Shown here piece after piece: positions 26,533-35,472 of a stretch of 64,000 nt of DNA. The first letter of the stretch is position 1, and each line of letters starts with the position of its first letter. The notes under the pieces were generated by a model. It did not search any database. It had not been told where the DNA came from and saw only the letters and a list, made by a program, of their open reading frames with translations. This DNA is from Vicinamibacterales bacterium (GTDB taxonomy: Bacteria; Acidobacteriota; Vicinamibacteria; Vicinamibacterales; UBA2999): assembly GCA_041659285.1 (NCBI GenBank), contig JBAZYO010000011.1:1-64000 (forward strand), in the 5' to 3' direction. A program made the translations under genes and the position numbers.

Positions 26533-26538
26533 ACTATA
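26533..26538 (-). promoter_or_regulatory. -10 box TATAGT, leaderless arrangement for the D-aminoacylase
   Basis: On the minus strand TATAGT is followed by TTCGAC and then ATG, so the expected transcription start coincides with the start codon. A weak TTTACC lies 16 nt upstream as a possible -35. There is no ribosome-binding site. Confidence 0.45.
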
Positions 26539-26628
26539 GCCGGTCTGCTCGGGCGGTAAACAGAAGGGTGGGGCCGGCCACGGGCACGGTCCTGAACATC
26601 GTTGACCGCTACCGCATCAACTCGAAGA

Positions 26629-26856
26629 TTAATCCGCGGACATTTCAGCCGGTGAAATAGCCGGCGCGGGCGGCTCGCCGCGGTGGAATCGCATTGCCGG
26701 GTTCTGCGCGCGGCCGGTCTCGGCCAGCGCGGCCATGGCCGCCGTGGGCGTCTCGAAGCGCTCGTCGGGTACATCAGGCGGCAGCGGCTGGTCCTGGCGC
26801 CAACTCAGCGGTACGGTCAATAGACTGCAGGTGCCGTCGCTCCACACGTGAAGCAC
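26629..26856 (-). CDS. Small hypothetical protein
   Basis: About 75 residues if it starts at GTG 26856, which has AAGG a few bases upstream. The sequence opens VLHVWSDGTCSLLTVPLSW and includes PDVPDERFETPTAAMAALAE. Composition looks protein-like, but no family is recognised. It is divergent from the serine hydrolase. The frame continues upstream as a shadow of that gene, so the real start is uncertain and the gene may not be real. Confidence 0.35.
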   Translation of the reverse strand: MLHVWSDGTCSLLTVPLSWRQDQPLPPDVPDERFETPTAAMAALAETGRAQNPAMRFHRGEPPAPAISPAEMSAD

Positions 26857-26963
26857 GACCTTACTCAAGGACAACAAAGGTGAAGTGCCTTTCAGCCGGG
26901 GGGAATTCCAGTCTACCACCTGCGATTGGTGTTCGCGCCGCGACCGCGAGAATCGGAGTCGGC

Positions 26964-26969
26964 TACAAT
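26964..26969 (+). promoter_or_regulatory. -10 box TACAAT for the serine hydrolase
   Basis: TACAAT is followed by 11 nt and ATG 26981 with no ribosome-binding site, giving a very short leader if used. Confidence 0.4.
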
Positions 26970-26980
26970 CTCCCATTCCC

Positions 26981-28432
26981 ATGAACAAGCTCATCGTTGC
27001 GCTCGTCGCCGTGTACGCCGGACTCCAGTCACCGGCGCAGGCGCAGGAACGGACGGATGCGCGCTTCGCGTCGATCGTGTCGCTCGCGGAAGCCAGGATG
27101 CGCGAGTACGGCGTGCCGGGCGTCGCGATCGGCATCATCGACAACGGCGTGCTCACCACGCGCGGCCTGGGCGTGACCAACGTCGAGGATCCGCTGCCGG
27201 TCACCGAGCACACGGTGTTCCCGATCGCTTCGATCTCGAAGACCTTCGCCGCCACTGCCATGATGCGCCTGGTCGAGCAAGGCAAGGTGGATCTGAAGGC
27301 GCCGGTGCGCAAGTATCTACCCGACTTCAAGGTGCGAGACGAGGCGGTGAGCCGCGACGTCACGGTGTGGAACCTCCTGACGCATTCCAGCGGCTGGGAG
27401 GGCCAGGTGTCGGGCCCGGAGCGCGGTGAAGACACGCTGCGGAATTTCGTCGCGACGACCATACCCGACCTGATGCAACTGGCTCCGCCGGGCGCGGCAT
27501 GGAGCTACAACAACGCCGGCTTCAGCGTGGCCGGCCGCGTGATCGAGGCCGTCACCGGCACGTCGATCAACCGCGCAATTCGCGACCTGGTGTTCATCCC
27601 GCTCGGGCTGGCGCACGCCGGCACCACGGCCGGCGACTTCATCGTCAATCGATTCGCCGCCGGGCATGCCAATCGCGGCGACAACCCGCCCGCGCTGCAG
27701 CGGCCGTTCTCCCCCTCGACCAGCGTGACCGCCGGCGGCGTCGGCCTGTGCATCACCGACCTGTTGAAGTACGCGCAGTTCCACCTGGGCGACGGCACGT
27801 CAGCCACGGGCGAGCGCGTGCTGACCCGCGCCTCCCTCGAGCAGATGCGGACCGTGCAGCTGCACAAGCAGGGCACCGATGACGACATCGGCCTGGCGTG
27901 GCACCTGCGCGCCGTGGGCCCGCTCCGGGTGGCCGCCCACGGCGGCACGCTGGCCGGGCACATCCTCCTGCTGGAGATCGTGCCGGAGCGCAACTTCGCC
28001 ATCGCCATCCTCACCAACGCCCAGAACGGGTGGCGGCTGATCCAGGACGTGGAGCGCGCGGCGCTGTCGGCGTATCACGGCGCCACCTTCGCGAAGAACC
28101 AGGCCATTGCTCATCGCGGCCTCGTCGAAACGCTGCCCAGCGTTGAACCGTTGGCGGCGCAGCCGAATCCGGCGCCGTACGTCGGCCGGTATCTGCGGCC
28201 GTCGAACGCGGTGGTCGTCCGCGCCGACGGCAACCGGGTGTTCGTACAGGAACGCCCCAACACCGGCGAGGCGAGGCCCGAGATGCCGATCGCCTTCTTC
28301 GGCCCCGATCGCGCCGTGGTGACCGATGGCGCCGACCGCGGCCAGTCGATCGAGTTCATCCGTGGCGCAGACGGGTCCGTCCAGTGGGTGCGGGTGGTCG
28401 GACGCGTCGCCGTTCGCACGGCCACCCCGTAA
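26981..28432 (+). CDS. Exported serine hydrolase, class C beta-lactamase family
   Basis: 483 residues from MNKLIVALVAVYAG, a signal peptide ending near AQAQ. The active-site triad motifs are present: SxxK as SISK (PIASISKTFAATAMM), YxN as YNN (AWSYNNAGFSVAG) and the third motif as HGG (AAHGGTLAG), in the usual order. A C-terminal domain of about 130 residues follows (YVGRYLRPSNAVVVRADGN), as in many D-aminopeptidase or esterase-like members. True beta-lactamase activity is not implied; the substrate is unknown. The upstream 32 in-frame residues lack signal character and are excluded. Confidence 0.88.
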   Translation: MNKLIVALVAVYAGLQSPAQAQERTDARFASIVSLAEARMREYGVPGVAIGIIDNGVLTTRGLGVTNVEDPLPVTEHTVFPIASISKTFAATAMMRLVEQGKVDLKAPVRKYLPDFKVRDEAVSRDVTVWNLLTHSSGWEGQVSGPERGEDTLRNFVATTIPDLMQLAPPGAAWSYNNAGFSVAGRVIEAVTGTSINRAIRDLVFIPLGLAHAGTTAGDFIVNRFAAGHANRGDNPPALQRPFSPSTSVTAGGVGLCITDLLKYAQFHLGDGTSATGERVLTRASLEQMRTVQLHKQGTDDDIGLAWHLRAVGPLRVAAHGGTLAGHILLLEIVPERNFAIAILTNAQNGWRLIQDVERAALSAYHGATFAKNQAIAHRGLVETLPSVEPLAAQPNPAPYVGRYLRPSNAVVVRADGNRVFVQERPNTGEARPEMPIAFFGPDRAVVTDGADRGQSIEFIRGADGSVQWVRVVGRVAVRTATP

Positions 28433-28450
28433 TCCGGACCGCCGATCAGC

Positions 28451-29527
28451 ATGCCGACGCTCGACGACATCCGGCGCGCCGCTGTCACGCGCAGCCTGTT
28501 CCGGCCGACGACGCTCGAGCGCGCCATCGACACGCTGGGGTTCGTCCAGGCCGATCCCATCCGCGCCCCGGCGCGCGCGCAGGATCTCACGCTGCGCCAT
28601 CGCGTCAAGGGCTATCGCGCCGGCGACCTCGAGCGGCGCTACGCCTCCCTCCCGATCGAAGAAGACATCTTCATCAACTACGGCTTCGTCACGCGTGACC
28701 TGCATGGCCTGATGCACCCGCGCACCGGGCTGTCGCCGACGGCGGCGAACAAGCGCGCGCAAGCGGTGCTGGCCTTCGTCCGCGAGCACGGCCAGGTGCA
28801 TCCGCGGGATGCGGACGCGCACTTCGCCCATGGCCGCGTCACCAACTATTGGGGCGGGTCATCGAGCGCGACCACCCACCTGCTGGAAGCCATGCACTAC
28901 AAGGGTCTGCTGCGTGTGGCCGGGCGTGACGCCGGCATCCGCCTCTACGCCGCGCGCGAGCCGGCGGCGGAGCCGACGGGCGCGCCGGCGCGCCGCGCCC
29001 GCATCGATGCGCTGGTGGATGCGGTGGTCCACAAGTACGCGCCCTTGCCGGCGTCCAGCCTGTCGTTTGTGATCAGCCGCCTTCGTTACGCCGTTCCCCA
29101 GTGGCGCGCCGACCTCCCTGCCGCCGTAACGCGGGCGAAGAAGCGGCTCTCCCAAGCGCAGGTGGATGGCATCACCTGGTACTGGCCCGAGGGCGAGCGC
29201 CTCTCGTCCACGCCCGCCCCCGATGAGGTCCGCCTGCTCGCGCCGTTCGATCCGGTGGTGTGGGATCGCCGCCGCTTCGAGTTGCTGTGGGGATGGGCGT
29301 ATCGATTCGAGGCCTACACGCCGGAGCCGAAGCGCAAACTTGGGTACTACGCCCTGCCGCTCCTCTGGCGCGACCGCGTCGTGGGCTGGGGGAACGTGTC
29401 CGCGAAAGACGGAGAGGTCTCGGCGGCGTTTGGTTATGCCGGCGCTGGACCGCCACGCGACCGCGCGTTCAAGCGAGAGGTGGACGCCGAATTATCGCGA
29501 CTCCGCGCGTTCCTCTCGCCTGGTTGA
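28451..29527 (+). CDS. YcaQ-like winged-helix DNA glycosylase family protein
   Basis: 358 residues, cytoplasmic. The family signature is near the N-terminus: GFVQADPIRAPARAQDLTL, where the QxD dipeptide corresponds to the catalytic QxQ/QxD of the AlkX/YcaQ branch that unhooks interstrand DNA crosslinks. Winged-helix segments follow (VLAFVREHGQVHPRDADAHF, then HLLEAMHYKGLLRVAGRD), and the C-terminal beta-barrel contains VRLLAPFDPVVWDRRRFELL. It starts 18 nt after the serine hydrolase and is probably co-transcribed. Enzyme activity is inferred from family only. Confidence 0.85.
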   Translation: MPTLDDIRRAAVTRSLFRPTTLERAIDTLGFVQADPIRAPARAQDLTLRHRVKGYRAGDLERRYASLPIEEDIFINYGFVTRDLHGLMHPRTGLSPTAANKRAQAVLAFVREHGQVHPRDADAHFAHGRVTNYWGGSSSATTHLLEAMHYKGLLRVAGRDAGIRLYAAREPAAEPTGAPARRARIDALVDAVVHKYAPLPASSLSFVISRLRYAVPQWRADLPAAVTRAKKRLSQAQVDGITWYWPEGERLSSTPAPDEVRLLAPFDPVVWDRRRFELLWGWAYRFEAYTPEPKRKLGYYALPLLWRDRVVGWGNVSAKDGEVSAAFGYAGAGPPRDRAFKREVDAELSRLRAFLSPG

Positions 29528-29545
29528 TCTCCCCACTCGACCCGT

Positions 29546-30544
29546 TCACTTGAACGGGTTCGGTCGCGGCGTCGTGTCGGACGATGGCGGCAGCTGCGGC
29601 AGCTTGAACGCCGGCTGATCGCCGGTCAGGGTCTTGAGGAACGCCACGATCCTGGCGTTGTCCTCGTCGGTATACCGCCGGCCGAGCTGCACGCGCCCCA
29701 TCACCTCGACGGCCGTGGTCAGGGTGTCAGCGGCGCCATCGTGGAAGTAGGGATAGGTCAGTTCCACGTTGCGGATCGTCGGCACCTTGAAGTTGAAGCG
29801 ATCCGCGTCACGCCCCGTCACGGCGACGCGCCCCTCGGCCGGGTTGTCGGTCCGATACGGTTCGACGAGCCCCATCTTGCGGAACGACGTGCCGCCGGCG
29901 GCCGGGCCGTTGTGGCAGGCGGTGCAGCCGCTGCTCCTGAACAGCTGATAGCCCTCGACCTCGGTTGCCGTCAGCGCCGCGTCGTTGCCGAGCAGCCACT
30001 TGTCGAAACGCGAGTTGGGCGTCACCAGGGTTTCCTCGAACGCGGCGATCGCCCGCGTCACCTTGTCGATGTCCACCTGGCGCGTGCCGAACACCTTCTC
30101 GAAATCGTTCACGTACTGGGGAATGGACGCGATCACTCCGACCGCGAGTTCGTGAGTGAAGGCCATCTCGCCCGGGTTGGCGATGGGGCCGCCCGCCTGC
30201 TCTTTCAGGTTGCGGGCGCGGCCGTCCCAGAACTGCGCCACGTTCATGCTGGAGTTCAGCACGGTGGGCGCGTTGATCGGGCCCTTCTGCCAGTTGTGGC
30301 CGATGGAGGTGGACAGGTTGTCTGACCCGCCCATGCTCAGGTTGTGGCACGAGTTGCACGAGATGAACCCGGATTTCGAGAGGCGCGGGTCGAAGTAGAG
30401 CTTCTTTCCAAGCTCCATCATGTGCGGATCAACCGCCATCACCGGTGCGATCGGTTGAATCGGTTCGGCGCGCTGCGCGGCCACCCAGGTGGTGCCCGAC
30501 AGGCAAAACGCGACGACCCAGAGAACGGCTGTGCGAGTCTTCAT
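29546..30544 (-). CDS. Di-haem cytochrome c peroxidase
   Basis: 332 residues with a signal peptide (MKTRTAVLWVVAFCLSG, cleavage near VAAQ). Two c-type haem sites are seen: CNSCH (FISCNSCHNLSMGGSDN) in the N-terminal domain and CTACH (SSGCTACHNGPAAGG) in the C-terminal domain, the arrangement of CcpA/MauG-like peroxidases. Further landmarks are WQKGPINAPTVLNSS and FKVPTIRNVELTYPYFHDG. It reduces hydrogen peroxide in the periplasm with electrons from a small cytochrome. It is a single gene converging on the YcaQ-like gene, 18 nt apart. Confidence 0.93.
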   Translation of the reverse strand: MKTRTAVLWVVAFCLSGTTWVAAQRAEPIQPIAPVMAVDPHMMELGKKLYFDPRLSKSGFISCNSCHNLSMGGSDNLSTSIGHNWQKGPINAPTVLNSSMNVAQFWDGRARNLKEQAGGPIANPGEMAFTHELAVGVIASIPQYVNDFEKVFGTRQVDIDKVTRAIAAFEETLVTPNSRFDKWLLGNDAALTATEVEGYQLFRSSGCTACHNGPAAGGTSFRKMGLVEPYRTDNPAEGRVAVTGRDADRFNFKVPTIRNVELTYPYFHDGAADTLTTAVEVMGRVQLGRRYTDEDNARIVAFLKTLTGDQPAFKLPQLPPSSDTTPRPNPFK

Positions 30545-30710
30545 GTACGGCCTCCGCCACAGGTGTGCAATGCAACTGCGGTACCACGGACAACTCGCGG
30601 TTTTGTTGGAGAATGGCGGCGCGCGTCGGCCCTTCCAGGGCGCGGGCAGGGAGTCTTTCGCAGGACTGGGAATGAATCCTCAGCGTTTGGGCCGGGCGCC
30701 CGCTCGCCGG

Positions 30711-31349
30711 TTACGTCGCGAGGAGGGTATTCACCGCCTCGATCTCATTCCGGCTGACGGTGTGGCCCATGCCGGGATAGATCCGTTCATCCACCACGGC
30801 CCCCATGCGGCGGAAGACCTCGGCGGACTCGCGCACCCGCTCGACCGGGATGTGCGGGTCCACGTCGCTGCAGCCCATGAACACCGGAGTGCCGTCGAAC
30901 GCTCCCGCATACACGCGCGCGGTGCCCGGCGGCCCGATCAGGCCGCCGCTGAGCGCCGCGAGGCCGGCATACCGGCGCGCGTGGCGGGCGGCGAATTCCG
31001 ACGCCAGGCAGGCGCCCTGCGAAAACCCCATCAACACCACGCGGTCGGCGGGAAGGCCCTGCTGCGCCAGTTGATCGACCATGGCCGCGATGACACCGAG
31101 CGCGGAGCCGAGATACGGCTCGTTCTGCGCGATCGGCGCCAGGAACGAATACGGATACCAGGTCGCGCCCGCCGCCCGCGGCGCCAGAAACGCGACGTCG
31201 GTCGCGCTGAACTCCTCCGACAATCCGAGGATGTCTTCCGCGGACGCGCCGCGGCCGTGGACCAGGATCGCGGCGAGCCGCGCCCCGGCAATTGCCGCGC
31301 CGCGGTGCAGGACCGGCTGGCCGGCATGAGGGTCGAGGTGGTTGGCCAT
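30711..31349 (-). CDS. Carboxylesterase/phospholipase-family alpha/beta hydrolase (MhqD-like)
   Basis: 212 residues without a signal peptide. The nucleophile elbow is GFSQG (VVLMGFSQGACLASEFA); the acid is probably the Asp in VFMGCSDVDPHIP and the base His is in YPGMGHTVSRNEI. It ends the minus-strand run and starts 5 nt after the ring-cleaving dioxygenase stop. This exact pairing resembles the MhqO-MhqD pair of Bacillus, which detoxifies quinone-like compounds, so a related role is inferred. Chain-length preference and substrate are unknown. Confidence 0.85.
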   Translation of the reverse strand: MANHLDPHAGQPVLHRGAAIAGARLAAILVHGRGASAEDILGLSEEFSATDVAFLAPRAAGATWYPYSFLAPIAQNEPYLGSALGVIAAMVDQLAQQGLPADRVVLMGFSQGACLASEFAARHARRYAGLAALSGGLIGPPGTARVYAGAFDGTPVFMGCSDVDPHIPVERVRESAEVFRRMGAVVDERIYPGMGHTVSRNEIEAVNTLLAT

Positions 31350-31354
31350 GGCGG

Positions 31355-32305
31355 TCAGTCGATCGGCAGGAGGTTGCCGACAATTTCTTCGCGCCGCCCC
31401 TCGAGGAACGGCGGCAGCACGATTTTCTCGCCGAGCGTGGCGGGGTCCTCGTCCACGGCGAAGCCCGGACCGTCAGTGGCGATCTCGAAGAGCACGCCGT
31501 TCGGCTCGCGCAGGTACAAGCTGCGGAACCAGTAGCGATCGACCTTGCCGCTGTTGGAAATGCCGAGTTCCGTCAGCCGTTCCGCCCAGGCGTCGTAATC
31601 CGCGTCCGGCGTGCGGAACGCGACGTGATGCACCCCGCCGGCGCCTTGCCGCGCCTCGCGCAAGTCGGGCTGCACCGCGACGTGCAGCTCCGCGTGCGCG
31701 CCGCCCTTGCCCATGGCGAACACATGAACCTTGTTGGACGGGTTCTCCGGATGCGGATAATCGCGTACCTGGTGCATGTGGAGCACCTTCGTCAGCAGCA
31801 CGTCGGTCGGTTCGAGCATCGGCGCGCTCATCATGATGGGCCCGAGCCCGCGAATCTGGTGCTCCACCGGCACCGGGCTCCTGGCCCAGGCCACCGGCGG
31901 ATCGCCGGCGCCGCCGGCGTCGATCAGCGCCAGCCGTTGCCCTTCGGGATCTTCGAAGTTGAGCATCAGGCGCCCGTCGTGTTCGGCCATCGCGCCGTGG
32001 CGCACGCCGAGCTCGTCGAAGCGGCTCGCCCACCACGTCAAGGCGGCGGGCCCCGCCACGCGCAATCCGGTGCAGACCAGGCTGCGGGTGCCCCGCTGCT
32101 CGCGCGGCGCGGGCCAGTCGAAGAAGGTCAGGTCGGTGCCGGGGCTGCCCTTCGCATCCGCGTAAAACAGGTGATACGCGCGCACGTCGTCCTGATTCAC
32201 CGAGCGCTTGACCAGGCGCATCCCCAGTGTCTGGGTGTAGAAGCGATGGTTCTCGCGGATTTTCGCGGAGATGGCGGTGAGGTGGTGGATGCCGAGCAGA
32301 TCCAT
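31355..32305 (-). CDS. Ring-cleaving dioxygenase, glyoxalase fold (MhqO-like)
   Basis: 316 residues from MDLLGIHHLTAISAKI. Two glyoxalase/bleomycin-resistance modules are seen: the first opens with HHLTAISAKIRENHRFYTQ and continues VRAYHLFYADAKGSPGTDLT; the second has GGVHHVAFRTPDADYDAWAE and ends YLREPNGVLFEIATDGPGF. The His at each module start and the Glu in LFEIA are the expected metal ligands. The family opens aromatic rings of hydroquinone-like substrates. An upstream Met (32359) overlaps the SDR gene and is rejected. It sits between the SDR (5-nt gap) and the esterase (5-nt gap), a tight operon. Confidence 0.88.
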   Translation of the reverse strand: MDLLGIHHLTAISAKIRENHRFYTQTLGMRLVKRSVNQDDVRAYHLFYADAKGSPGTDLTFFDWPAPREQRGTRSLVCTGLRVAGPAALTWWASRFDELGVRHGAMAEHDGRLMLNFEDPEGQRLALIDAGGAGDPPVAWARSPVPVEHQIRGLGPIMMSAPMLEPTDVLLTKVLHMHQVRDYPHPENPSNKVHVFAMGKGGAHAELHVAVQPDLREARQGAGGVHHVAFRTPDADYDAWAERLTELGISNSGKVDRYWFRSLYLREPNGVLFEIATDGPGFAVDEDPATLGEKIVLPPFLEGRREEIVGNLLPID

Positions 32306-32310
32306 GCGCG

Positions 32311-33006
32311 TCAGTCTTCCTTCCAGGGATTGTTGGCGAAGACCGCCACCTCCGGCCACAGCACGCGCCGCGGCAGGTTGAGGCCGGCCATGATCGTCGC
32401 CGCGATGTCGTCGGCGTAAAGCTTGTTCGGGTTGTTGCGCCCGCTGCGGCCCATCCAGTTAGTCTGGACCTCCGACGGGCAGATGCACACCACGCGGATG
32501 CCGAGCGGCCGCAGCTCGGCTTGCCAGCACTGACTGATGCCGCGCACCGCCCACTTGCTGCCCGCGTAGGCGGTACCACCCTTGGCGCCCTTCATGCCCG
32601 ACGTGGACGCCAGGTTGACGATGTCGCCGCTGCCCTGCGCCTTCATCAGCGGCACCACGCGATTGGTGAGATCCACCATCCCGAAGACGTTGGTGCCGAA
32701 CAGTTGCCGCATCTTGTCGATGTCGAGGGCGCCGATTTCCGCCGAGTAGCCGGTGCCGGCGTTGTTGATGAGCACGTCGATGCCGCCCATCTGGCCGCGG
32801 CAGGCCTCGACGACCCGCGCGTTGTCGGCGTCCACGGCGACGTCGGCCTTGACGCCGTGCGCGCCGGTGGCCGTGGCGACCTCCGCGATCTGCGCCGCGT
32901 TGCGGCCGGTGAAGACGACCTGGTGACCGGCCTGGCGCGCCTGGGCGACGAGCGCGGCGCCAATGCCCTGGCTGCCGCCGGTGATGAGAAAGCGTTGTGT
33001 CTGCAT
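32311..33006 (-). CDS. Short-chain dehydrogenase/reductase
   Basis: 231 residues, classical SDR. The nucleotide motif is TGGSQGIG, the NNAG motif is INNAGTGYSAE, the catalytic Ser is in NLASTSGMKG and the YxxxK pair is YAGSK. VFTGRNAAQ after strand 2 (Arg at the strand end) favours NADPH. The C-terminus is short. Its place before a ring-cleaving dioxygenase and an esterase suggests reduction of a carbonyl or quinone-type compound. A TAAAAT box lies 5 nt before the ATG, so it may also have its own leaderless promoter. Confidence 0.92.
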   Translation of the reverse strand: MQTQRFLITGGSQGIGAALVAQARQAGHQVVFTGRNAAQIAEVATATGAHGVKADVAVDADNARVVEACRGQMGGIDVLINNAGTGYSAEIGALDIDKMRQLFGTNVFGMVDLTNRVVPLMKAQGSGDIVNLASTSGMKGAKGGTAYAGSKWAVRGISQCWQAELRPLGIRVVCICPSEVQTNWMGRSGRNNPNKLYADDIAATIMAGLNLPRRVLWPEVAVFANNPWKED

Positions 33007-33011
33007 GCCTG

Positions 33012-33017
33012 ATTTTA
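33012..33017 (-). promoter_or_regulatory. -10 box TAAAAT before the SDR gene
   Basis: On the minus strand TAAAAT, CAGGC, ATG: five bases separate the box from the start codon, the spacing expected for a leaderless message inside the operon. The -35 region is not obvious. Confidence 0.35.
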
Positions 33018-33026
33018 TCCCCCTGC

Positions 33027-33443
33027 TTAACCGCCGGCGCGCTTCAGCGATGCCGCCACCCGCTCCATCCGCTCCCGTGCATCGCGGGCGATGGTGGCCA
33101 GGTCCGCGGACGGGATCAACCCGGCGCCGCCCAGCAGGGCCGCCGGATCCGTCAGCCGCACGAGCGACCGTGCCGGGTCGAGCAACTCGACGGTCACATT
33201 GCAGGGCAGCAGCAGGCCCACCGACGGGTCGGCGTTCACGGCCGCGTACGCCAGCGGCGGATTGCAGGCGCCGAGGATGACGTACGGCCGGAATTCGCGC
33301 CCGAGCTTCTCCTTGAACGCCGCCTGCAGGTCGATCTCGGTCAGCACACCGAAGCCTTCCTGCTTGAGCGCGTCCTTCACGCGCGTGACCGCCGCATCGA
33401 ACGCCAGCGGTAACTCGATTTCAAAACCTAATCCCTGCGTCAT
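33027..33443 (-). CDS. DUF302 protein
   Basis: 138 residues forming the single DUF302 domain: FGVLTEIDLQAAFKEKLG, then YVILGACNPPLAYAAVNADP and LLLPCNVTVEL, with the two conserved Cys. No signal peptide. The fold is known; the function is not, though Cys-containing DUF302 proteins have been linked to redox or metal stress. It lies between the outer-membrane protein gene (24-nt gap) and the SDR (20-nt gap), apparently within one operon. Confidence 0.9.
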   Translation of the reverse strand: MTQGLGFEIELPLAFDAAVTRVKDALKQEGFGVLTEIDLQAAFKEKLGREFRPYVILGACNPPLAYAAVNADPSVGLLLPCNVTVELLDPARSLVRLTDPAALLGGAGLIPSADLATIARDARERMERVAASLKRAGG

Positions 33444-33467
33444 GACAGTCCCTGCCTTTCCTCAACA

Positions 33468-34721
33468 CTAAAGATACAGGCGAATCTGGAGCAGCGCCGA
33501 CAATGACGCCGTGCCGAACTCGCTTCGCAGCAAGAGGCCACGCGGTGTCCGTCCGTACGGCAGGTACCCCGTGCCGAGCAGCGACATCTGATCGCTCACG
33601 GTGTAGGTCACACCGGGAGTGACGATACCCGAGTGGTCGCGCGGATTGTGCAGCCAGGATCCCGAATAGCTGAACTCCGGTGACGATTCGTAGAAGCCCG
33701 TCACCGCCACGGCATGGCGAGACAGGATTTGCGTGTCGCCTCGCAGGTATCGCTCCGCGAAGCCCGGCGTTGAGAACAGCGGCAGGATGTCCTCGGCGCG
33801 CGCGGCGCCGAACCCCGAATAGTGATACTCGGCGTAGGCGAGGATGCCCGAGCCGATCGGGAAGCGGTACGAACCGCCCGCCACCGCCTTCCAGACGACG
33901 CGGGCGGCAGCGTGGAGGGCGTCGGCGTCAACGCGAAAGGCCGCCAGTTCGCCATGGAGCTCGGCGTCGCCGACCGCCGCCGACGTGGTGACGCCGCCGA
34001 ACACGTCGCGCGCGCGCCGGCCGCCGATCACCTCGATGTCAACCGCGCCGGCATAGCCGCGCACCCGCGCCGCCACCGCCGACTGATCCCAACTGGTGCC
34101 GACGGCGCCAACCAGATCGAGCGACGACCGGTTGGTCAACTTGATGTCGGCGCGGACGGCATCGACGCCGCGTCGCCACTCGCGATCCGCCTCGAGCGGC
34201 GAGAACGGCGCGAACAGATCGACGGCGCCGAACATCACGCCGCGCCCCCAGCCAATCGCCTGCCGGCCAATGGTCAGGTGGGCGCGGCCGGCGTGCAGTT
34301 CCGCGCTCGCCCGATCGATCTCGTGGCGCCACGACGCGCTGGATGTCTCGGCCAGGTTCCAGTCCAGTTGCCGGATGCGGAAGGGTGCGGCGCTTTGCGC
34401 CGGCAGAATCCCGACGGCGGTCACGCCGCCCTGGCCGGTGCGGTACCGCAACCGCTGCTCGTACGACACGGCGAACACCGCATTCCCGACTCGCGCTTCC
34501 GGCTCGACCCGAAACCGCCACACCGATTCCGCGCCGGTCCGCTCCGGGAAGAGTTCAGGCGCATCGGGCGCCCTGAACAGCATCGAGCTGGTCTTGATGG
34601 AGGTGCGGACGCTGAACGTCGGCGGCGGCGCGCCCGATGGCGCGGCCGCCTGGGCGGTGGCCGGCAACGGGCTCAAGGCGACGGCCATCGTGGCCGCGGC
34701 GGCGCTAAGGAGCCGGCGCAT
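33468..34721 (-). CDS. Predicted outer-membrane barrel protein of the LolA/FtsX operon
   Basis: 417 residues from MRRLLSAAAATMAVALSPLP, with a signal peptide ending near TAQA. The rest alternates amphipathic strands (RFRVEPEARVGNAVFAVSYE, LTIGRQAIGWGRGVMFGAVD, YSGSWLHNPRDHSGIVTPG) and ends in LQIRLYL, as expected for an outer-membrane beta-barrel. No named family is recognised with confidence. The start overlaps the ATPase 3' end by 17 nt, so it is translated with the ABC genes. Its position suggests it is the outer-membrane end, or the client, of the transporter. Confidence 0.7.
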   Translation of the reverse strand: MRRLLSAAAATMAVALSPLPATAQAAAPSGAPPPTFSVRTSIKTSSMLFRAPDAPELFPERTGAESVWRFRVEPEARVGNAVFAVSYEQRLRYRTGQGGVTAVGILPAQSAAPFRIRQLDWNLAETSSASWRHEIDRASAELHAGRAHLTIGRQAIGWGRGVMFGAVDLFAPFSPLEADREWRRGVDAVRADIKLTNRSSLDLVGAVGTSWDQSAVAARVRGYAGAVDIEVIGGRRARDVFGGVTTSAAVGDAELHGELAAFRVDADALHAAARVVWKAVAGGSYRFPIGSGILAYAEYHYSGFGAARAEDILPLFSTPGFAERYLRGDTQILSRHAVAVTGFYESSPEFSYSGSWLHNPRDHSGIVTPGVTYTVSDQMSLLGTGYLPYGRTPRGLLLRSEFGTASLSALLQIRLYL

Positions 34722-35472
34722 GTGGTCCGCCGATCGCGGTGGGCGCCTTGCCGATGCGGGGCACGATCTCGTGCGGCGCCTCGCCGGCGGTGCGCTCGTC
34801 GCCGGCCACCCGTCCATCAACCAGCGTCACGACCCGCACGGCGTGCGCAATCACCCTGGCATCGTGGGTCGAGAACAGGAACGTCATCCCGTGCCGGTCG
34901 CGGAGGTCGCGCATCATGTGCATCAGGACTTCCGCGTTCTCGCCATCGAGGTTCGCCGTCGGCTCGTCGGCCAGCACCAGGGCCGGCCGCGCGGCAATCG
35001 CCCGCGCCACCGCCACCCGCTGCTGCTGGCCGCCCGACAGTTCGCTGGGCCGCCGGTCGGCCAAATCGGCGAGGCCCAGTTCCTGCAGGACGGCCCGCGC
35101 CCGGTCGCGCCGCTCCGGCCCAAGCCCCTGCAGTTCCAGCACGAATTCGACGTTCTCGACGGCGGTCAATACCGGCACCAGGTTGTAGGCCTGGAACACG
35201 AACCCGATCGATCGCAGCCGCAGCTCGGCGCGCTCGCGGCGGGACAGCGCGGCCACCTGGTGCCCGAGCACGATCAGCTCACCCGACGTCGGCACGTCGA
35301 GCGCGCCAATCAGGTTCAGCAGCGTCGTCTTGCCGCTGCCCGACGGACCGACCAGCGCCATGAACTCGCGCTCGTGCACCTCGAGGTCGACGCCCCGCAG
35401 CGCGCGCACTTCGGTGGCGCCGGTCTGGAAGACCTTGGTCAGCCCCCGTGCAATCAGAATGGGTTCGCGCAT
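34705..35472 (-). CDS. ABC transporter ATPase, LolD/MacB type
   Basis: 255 residues from MREPILIARG. The Walker A is GPSGSGKTT, Q-loop FVFQAYNLVPVLTA, signature LSGGQQQRVAVARA, Walker B LVLADEPTANLD and H-loop STHD. This pattern is that of the LolD/MacB/FtsE group, which powers FtsX-type permeases by mechanotransmission. ATGA overlap with the upstream permease (35472) shows coupling. The C-terminal extension of about 25 residues (EIVPRIGKAPTAIGG) is unusual. The open frame to 35958 is a shadow within the permease gene. Confidence 0.92.
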   Translation of the reverse strand: MREPILIARGLTKVFQTGATEVRALRGVDLEVHEREFMALVGPSGSGKTTLLNLIGALDVPTSGELIVLGHQVAALSRRERAELRLRSIGFVFQAYNLVPVLTAVENVEFVLELQGLGPERRDRARAVLQELGLADLADRRPSELSGGQQQRVAVARAIAARPALVLADEPTANLDGENAEVLMHMMRDLRDRHGMTFLFSTHDARVIAHAVRVVTLVDGRVAGDERTAGEAPHEIVPRIGKAPTAIGGPHAPAP